21,822 nucleotides of DNA from contig WTXG01000452.1 of assembly GCA_022496185.1 (NCBI GenBank), positions 1 through 21,822 on the forward strand, in the 5' to 3' direction. Positions 16,661 to 21,822 of this stretch are shown piece by piece. The notes beneath the pieces were generated by a model that worked only from the letters and a program-made list of their open reading frames with translations, was not told the origin of the DNA and did not search any database. The stretch comes from Multifurca ochricompacta. Its lineage: Eukaryota; Basidiomycota; Agaricomycetes; Russulales; Russulaceae. Both the position numbers and the translations under genes were made by a program. The stretch's first letter is position 1, and every line of letters begins with the position of its first letter.

Positions 16661-19299
16661 CAGGTTGCTTAATCCCGAGATATTCCACCAGCCCAGGGAA
16701 GCCGCAGAGAGCCGCGTAGTATATTGGGTGTACTGAAGTGTCTTTTGTCCCCCCCGAGTTGGGCCTGTCATGGTCATGTATTCCAATCCAAGCTATGAAG
16801 TGCGTCTTGTCTGGGTCAAACAACGTTTCCATTCCATCTCGTACATCCAGGGAGACATCCTCGAATCGTGCGTGACCGACCCAGTGTTCTGCCGCATATC
16901 GAGACAACGGGAAGTTCAAGATAGTATCGGCGTCCGTGGTCTTGTCGAATTGAAGCAGTGTGCTCAGGCATGTCTGGGCAAGCACTCTATGCGATTCTTT
17001 GGGGAGAACGTGGTAGCGCCTTTCCGTCGATCCCGCCAGCCGATCTGAGGTCAGGAATTCCCGCACAGAGAAGTGCGCAAACTGTACAACACGACTCTCT
17101 TCTCCTTTGTCATAAACATGATTGACAATGACAACCAAGCTGGAGCATGTGGACAGTACAGTTCCGTCAGAGTCCGTGTTTCGCCAGGTTATGTCATGCC
17201 TTGGCATATTGCCAGCGTCGAAATCGAATTCAAGCATCGTCGCGACCTCCTCGACTCGGAGTGGACGAGCAGAGAACGCAAGGCATTGGAATAGGCGATG
17301 AGCGAATTTCCAGTCATTATCATTGATCCTCCGTAGCGTGGCCTCATATGTTTCATCCAGTGTTTTTGGGAGTGAATCGAGCGTCGAATAGAAGTTCCTC
17401 GGTTGACAGTGGCGCAGTGTCTCCAGTTGGCAGAAAACCCATCTAAACCTACATCATGACATGAATAATGATCGCGAAATAAATATTCGTTTTGGTTTGA
17501 AGCTTACATTCCATTTGCCTTTTCCGAGAGCGTTTTGATCACGAGTTCCTTTCTCTTCGCCTCCCACTCACTCATCATGGGGTCCGTGTTGACCGTTGAG
17601 TAGATATATTCGGAGATGTCCCGCGTTTGCCCACCTTCCGCATGAAGGGATACAGGAAAATGCGCCAGCTTTTTAAAGGCTTTCTGAATATCTGGTTCGG
17701 GGCGGCTAGTGACGCAGATCCTTAAATTTTGGAGGCGGAGGTCGACGAGGTCTTTGATAAGGTCTAATACTTCTTCGCGTTTAGACGGCATTCCAGAGAG
17801 GGGACATTCGTCAAGGGCGTCAATGATGATGTACATCGGGTCCTGAACGGGTGTTACGAGAATGGCCTTCAAAGCTTCTGCAAGAACTTTCTCATCGGGC
17901 TGCTTCTTGCCATTATCATGTTTCGAGTACAATTCAGAGGCGATGGCATGGTAGGCATCTGACTGGGAACAGAACTGTATCAAGAGAGAGGACAGTAGAC
18001 CACGAATATTTTGCTTTTCCTTGTCTCGAAAGTCGCAATAAAAGTATCCCAAGTAGGCAGATCCAGCAGAACGCAGACGCTGGACATCATCAACGATGGT
18101 GGAACTGACCATTCAGATGAGTGCTGGTGACACCCTATAATACTAGGCAAGCGTACCAAAGGATGCTCTTGCCAGAGCCCGCTTTCAAGAAAAGACCGTC
18201 AGCAACAAGAAGCACCCAGATAACGCAGTCAACCTACCATTACCGTTTAACCATAGAAGCGAACCCTTCGATTTCCATTCCTTGAATCTTTCGCCTTCAA
18301 CGAACCACTTGGCGGTTCCCTTGTGATAAAGTTTCCGCGCAATGTTGTGATTTGTAGATGGGTCAGGAGGCGACAGCCATGTCTGAATATTCTTGTCCAT
18401 CTGATCATCTGCAAAGAATGTCTTAGCTGCCCTGTCTATAATGTTACTACGAAATGGATGACGAACACATTATCTTGTTCACAGTACCAAATGTGTGCGC
18501 CGCTACGGTGAGAGACTCTTCCTGGGTCAATTTGTCCAACCTTTGAAGGGCGTCCTGGACCTCATTATCCCCTATCAACATCCGTCCGTACGCCCCTGCC
18601 AAACGTTTAATCGCGGGAACATGAAAACGGTAGTTCACTCACTGATTCGTCCTTGTTGGATCTGTTTCGTCGCCAGAGCAAGGATGGTGAGCAGTTCCGC
18701 CATCGTCTTGACGAGGATCTCGACCATGGACTCGGTAAAGGGGGTCTCAGGGGAAGTGTAAATCTTGAGGCGGATGAGAAAACCTTGCATGGATTCAAAG
18801 AGGTTGAGTAGAGAATCGTAGTTATCACTGATCTTCTTTGATGCCTTTAGAATGAAGGTGAGATAACCGGTTGTAAGCAAGGGAGAGAGATACGGACAGA
18901 GAGAAGGACATCAACAGCAGAAAATATGGCCTGTGCGGGTGGAAACACCTGTAAGAGAACATGTTGTAAGCTGGTCATAGTGAATGGGCAACACCAATTA
19001 GGACTCACGGAACCAATGCCATTTACGAGTGGTGCGCAGTTCGTGAGGGCGAGGAGTATATTCACGGTTGGTTTCAGTTCCCTTAGAAGCCGCGTCTTGT
19101 GATTGCCGTTTCGGAACTTGTTAAACAGAGAGGTTCCTCCTTGAAGTACGTCGATCACGGCGTCCACGGTGTGACATCCTTTCAGCTTGTCGACAAGCTG
19201 GTGTTCGGACAGATTTATGCCTGTGTTTGTAAGATACTGATCTAGGGCAGTATCTAGGATGAGTTTGAAATGAGAAGAGGAGGCAGGAGCTGAAGACAT
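14703..19299 (-). CDS. STAND/NLR-like protein: Goodbye-like domain, NACHT, about 20 ankyrin repeats (8 exons)
   Basis: A predicted signal-transducing NTPase of the fungal NLR type, thought to sense non-self or cellular cues through its repeats. Inferred exons: 19299-19009, 18948-18898, 18844-18643, 18595-18488, 18435-18238, 18181-18157, 18104-17508, 17448-14703. Introns of 47-60 bp have GT...AG ends and all phases agree. The N-terminus (SSSHFKLILDTALDQY) matches the Goodbye-type domain seen in agaric NACHT proteins. NACHT: Walker A GNAGSGKS, Walker B YIIIDALDEC, sensor RICVTSRPE, then FRWVFCQLETL and a winged-helix-like region (RPLRVEEVA, VQFAHFSVREFL). Ankyrin repeats fill the last ~690 residues. 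As written it encodes about 1405 aa. A 1-bp deletion near 14782 shifts the frame so the last repeats are lost. In the original frame it would continue to TGA 14557-14559 (about 1454 aa). Intron 2 has a weak donor (GTCCGT), and intron 4 is the least certain. Confidence 0.88.
18157..18181 (-). other. 25-nt micro-exon coding most of the NACHT P-loop
   Basis: Between introns 18182-18237 (GTAGGT...AAAG) and 18105-18156 (GTACGC...TCAG). It enters in phase 1 and leaves in phase 2, encoding the AGSGKSIL part of Walker A, whose first Gly-Asn is in the preceding exon. Skipping it would delete the nucleotide-binding loop and break the frame. Confidence 0.82.
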
Positions 19300-19520
19300 G
19301 AAGCTAGACTGGGTTATGGGGAAGAGAAAGAGGATCCCTGGGAAAGGCGGCGGTTATCGATGGTTTATGTATAGATAGCCGCCTTAAAACGAAGATAGAC
19401 GCTGGGATGTAGAGGTGACAAGAGACAACATAGATACTGCATCTTGGAGGACCAGTGAAACCAAACTTTGCAGATGCGGCACCAGAACGGACCATGACTG
19501 ACCATCTAGCCATTTTTTAT
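19300..19520 (-). promoter_or_regulatory. Upstream region of the NLR-like gene with possible TATA box
   Basis: On the minus strand TATCTATACATAAA (19364-19378) lies about 65-80 nt upstream of the ATG. It is flanked by a near-perfect inverted repeat, GGCGGTTATC (19349-19358) and GATAGCCGCC (19374-19383), with one mismatch. No other gene is evident in the stretch. Confidence 0.4.
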
Positions 19521-19750
19521 ATTTATTTTTTAAATTGATTTTTATACTACTACATTTGCCGCGAGGCCAGTGCAGTTAATGTAAGCAGCTGTTAAAAGGG
19601 TTTTAGCTATTGTGGTCAAAACTGAAGTGAACATGTACAAAGTAGAGTCCTTATATACTACTTAACGAGTGAGAGAAATATAACTACTTAATTGTCGAAA
19701 GAACTTGTTGTGCGTGCAATGTGGAATTGTCTATCACGATCAATAATAAG
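19521..19750. other. AT-rich spacer with a degenerate copia-like LTR piece
   Basis: Positions about 19604-19665 resemble the copia LTR around 12263-12322: both have TGGTCA(A/G)AACTGAAGTGAAC, GTACA, then TC(C/T)TTA(T/A)ATACT in the same order and spacing, including the LTR TATA region. The flanks do not align. It is a relic or a distant LTR family. No gene is seen. Confidence 0.5.
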
Positions 19751-20647
19751 TCACCCAACTCCCCCACCGCTGACATCCCTAAAGTGGTAATATTGTCACA
19801 CGACTGTGATTTGTAATAATATTTATTTTAAAAAGGAAAGTTATCGTTGATCAACAAAAAATCATTACGCATCAAAGTCATGTGACATGTATACAATGTT
19901 TTCACTAATAGCGAAAGACTGGCTCTGGGTCTGCTCATGCGACGACCTCACCCCCCTCACCTTCCCTCACGCACTCCAGGACATGTGGGCCTTCACAAGG
20001 CCTCCTTTGGTGAGATGACCTCGTGGGCTGGATTAGGTCTGAGTTAGTGATGTTGGCTAGTATGGGTAAGTTCACCTTTCTTCTCCAACACACAGACTCT
20101 CTTCCCCTCCCCACTCCTCTATTACACACTGTCTCTCTTGTTTCCCTCTACCAAGAGGTTTCACACATGGCGGTCCCTACCCTTCTCTCATGTTCACAAC
20201 AGTAGTTACTATGTACTGGTAGTAGCTGTGTGATTTGGGCATGGCCCTGAAGCATGAATAAAATCAATTTCCAAAAAAAACCTAATAGTGAAAATGCTTA
20301 ACATCCTCCCTCCTCCTGTCCATGCAATGGGCAATAACACTCCTGCTACAAAAAAATGTTCCAAGGCATGGTGTAAAAATCTTGTAAAATAGTTAGACAG
20401 AGTTGTGAGAACGAGTGAGAACACCAAAGTTCTTATCTAATCCTTATCTGATCTTATTCCAACTGATTTGTAATGATATTTATTTTGTTGATAACTTTCC
20501 GTTTTAAAATAAATATTCAACGATAACTCCCTTTTTAAAATAAATATTATTACAAATCAAAGTCGTGTGACAAGATTACCACTTTAAGGATGTCGTGCGA
20601 CAACAGTACTACTTTAGGGATGTCAGTGGTGGGGAAGAGTTGGGTGA
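19751..20647. mobile_element. Non-autonomous terminal-inverted-repeat element (897 bp)
   Basis: The left end 19751-19850 (TCACCCAACTCCCCCACC...) is an inverted copy of the right end 20517-20647 (...GGTGGGGAAGAGTTGGGTGA). Shared blocks include CTGACATCCCTAAAGT, TTGTCACACGACT and GATTTGTAATAATATTTATT. The right arm is longer because a segment with ACTTTAAGGATGTC / ACTTTAGGGATGTC is duplicated in tandem. A GATTTGTAATGATATTTATTTT copy (20464-20485) adds another inverted unit. The interior (about 19900-20460) holds pyrimidine-rich DNA and a short A run but no transposase or other gene. No target duplication is clear at the ends, so its superfamily is undecided. Confidence 0.82.
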
Positions 20648-20775
20648 GCTCAGCTCTAAGCGCAACTCAGCCAAGGTAGAATCGCCAAGGTTCTTATACC
20701 CGCAAAACCCAACCCTCACATACTCTTTAATATTTAAAGCTTAGCACTCAAGTGAGCAAACCCATTTCTATCAAC
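20648..20775 (+). promoter_or_regulatory. Upstream region of the monooxygenase relic with TATA-like box
   Basis: TTAATATTTAAA at 20727-20738 lies about 38-49 bp before the ATG at 20776, and CTATCAAC precedes the ATG. It looks like a preserved agaric core promoter. The TIR element ends just upstream. Confidence 0.4.
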
Positions 20776-21822
20776 ATGGCCTCTTGCCAAACGCGTGAGA
20801 ACACCAGGAATCGCTCTGAGAACTTTCAACTCGGCCACTTTGCCGTTGATGAGTCCCTATCAAAGTTGTATGCATCGGTGCCGGATTTTGTGGCATCCTC
20901 GCAACCATTCGGTCAGAAACATTCTTCTTTTGTTCTCTATAGTTTCTCACCAGGTTCCATTATTCTATAGCTTTGCGCGGAAGCCAAACATCGAGGGAGA
21001 AGGGGATCGGCGGTACTTGGTTCGTTAACAAATACATCCATCTTCAGCCTTCAGTTCAGCCCTCAACGAACAGGGACTCCCATTGTGATATACCCTCCCA
21101 CAGTGTAAGACACATCCCTGGTCGTCGCTCGCTCTCAAGCTGGATATCCCCGTTCGCGCGTCTATCCAGTACCATATAACCTTCGAGACCAATGTGCGTC
21201 GCTTTCTCAGAAGAAGCGGGCCAAGAAAACACTCATCCACCTTTAGAATTACCAACTGACGCGATCTTGACGGTGGTAGGTAGACTGGTCCGGATTGTAC
21301 GCCTCTGAGGCTAAGATCCTCGCTTACCTCAAGCGAATGGTCGAAAAGTACAAGTTCATGCGCCACATAAAACCACAACACGAGCTCACGTACGCCTCAT
21401 CGGATGAGGCGACGGGCAAATGGCACCTCACCGACATGATGGAGACGATGACGCGGAGATCGAGGCACGGGGTACCTGCTTTTCATGGGTGTTGGTATCC
21501 TTCATTCCAGGTCTTGGTGATTTCCGTGGACGCGTATTTCACAGTGGCAGTGGGACGTCACCGAGGAGGGTGAGTGGGAAGAAGGTGTGAAGGTGAAGGA
21601 CTGGAGGGATAGGCCGTCGGTATCATTGGAATGTGAGTGACTGTAGGTGTAAGTCATCCCCCTCCCAACGCACTCTTTCGTATCGTCTGACTGGGGTCTT
21701 GTCCTTTTAAGGATTCTTCCGGAATGCAACTTGTCACCACGCTTCAGCCCAAAGTCAAGTCGATCGTAAACTACACCTTGGATCGGAGAGCTATTCTCCC
21801 TTCGCACCGTGCTCGAACTCGC
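20776..21822 (+). pseudogene. Baeyer-Villiger / flavin-containing monooxygenase-like pseudogene, N-terminal half
   Basis: Family enzymes bind FAD and NADPH and insert oxygen into ketones or other substrates. Family motifs occur in order but in different frames: FQLGHFAVDE (first frame), the FAD Rossmann motif VVCIGAGFCGIL (20857-20900, shifted), GIGGTWFVNKY (21004-21035), CDIPSHS, YHITFETN, WSGLYASEAKILAYLKRM, LFMGVGIL, QWDVTEEGEWEEG, and SSGMQLVTTLQPKVKSIVNY near the window end. GT...AG introns that keep the family frame are visible at 20912-20970, 21105-21169, 21194-21279 and 21633-21711. Frame breaks from small deletions fall near 20850, 20996, 21440-21500, 21546 and 21613. It continues past the window. 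The breaks are mostly indels rather than CpG changes, unlike the damage in the retroelements. Confidence 0.87.

Overview
This window looks like a repeat-rich, gene-poor piece of a mushroom-forming basidiomycete (Agaricomycetes) genome. The signs are introns of about 47-86 bp with GT...AG ends, a Goodbye-type NACHT-ankyrin gene of the kind common in agarics, a basidiomycete-style flavin monooxygenase relic, and copia and chromodomain-gypsy retrotransposons. No bacterial gene organisation, CRISPR array or RNA gene was seen. The family calls come from reading motifs by eye, not from a database search.

Positions 1-12494 hold one Ty1/copia element on the minus strand. Its 3' LTR is cut by the window edge (1-168) and its 5' LTR is complete (12091-12494). 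A 7468-bp Ty3/gypsy chromovirus (294-7761, minus strand) is inserted in the copia RNase H region. It has 577-bp LTRs and a perfect CCTGA target duplication, and removing it rejoins the copia reading frame exactly. The gypsy element carries gag, a gag/pol overlap in the -1 frame, protease-RT-RNase H-integrase-chromodomain, and a third long ORF with four zinc-binding motifs in the position where env would lie. Just inside its 5' LTR is an 11-nt site exactly complementary to an LTR sequence that starts 34 nt downstream of a TATA box, which is the signature of Tf1-style self-priming. The copia element instead has a primer site matching the anticodon arm of initiator tRNA-Met (half-tRNA priming).

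Both elements carry a clear C-to-T scar at CpG. All 11 gypsy LTR differences and both visible copia LTR differences lie in CpG, and three in-frame TGA stops in gypsy pol sit where CGA would restore the frame. Positions 12593-14082, including a copia solo LTR (13275-13677), contain a single CpG. This fits long-term cytosine methylation of the repeats.

Positions 12495-14174 hold no convincing gene, only decayed repeats. An inverted-repeat element (14175-14663) overlaps the 3' end of an eight-exon minus-strand gene (start codon at 19299). The gene encodes a STAND/NLR-like protein: N-terminal Goodbye-like domain, NACHT NTPase, then about 20 nearly identical ankyrin repeats. Its splice phases all agree, a 25-nt exon encodes most of the P-loop, and a 1-bp deletion truncates the last repeats. 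Upstream lie its promoter, a degenerate copia-like LTR piece, and an 897-bp terminal-inverted-repeat element (19751-20647). The right end is a plus-strand Baeyer-Villiger/flavin-type monooxygenase pseudogene (20776 to the window edge), with intron positions preserved but the frame broken by small deletions.
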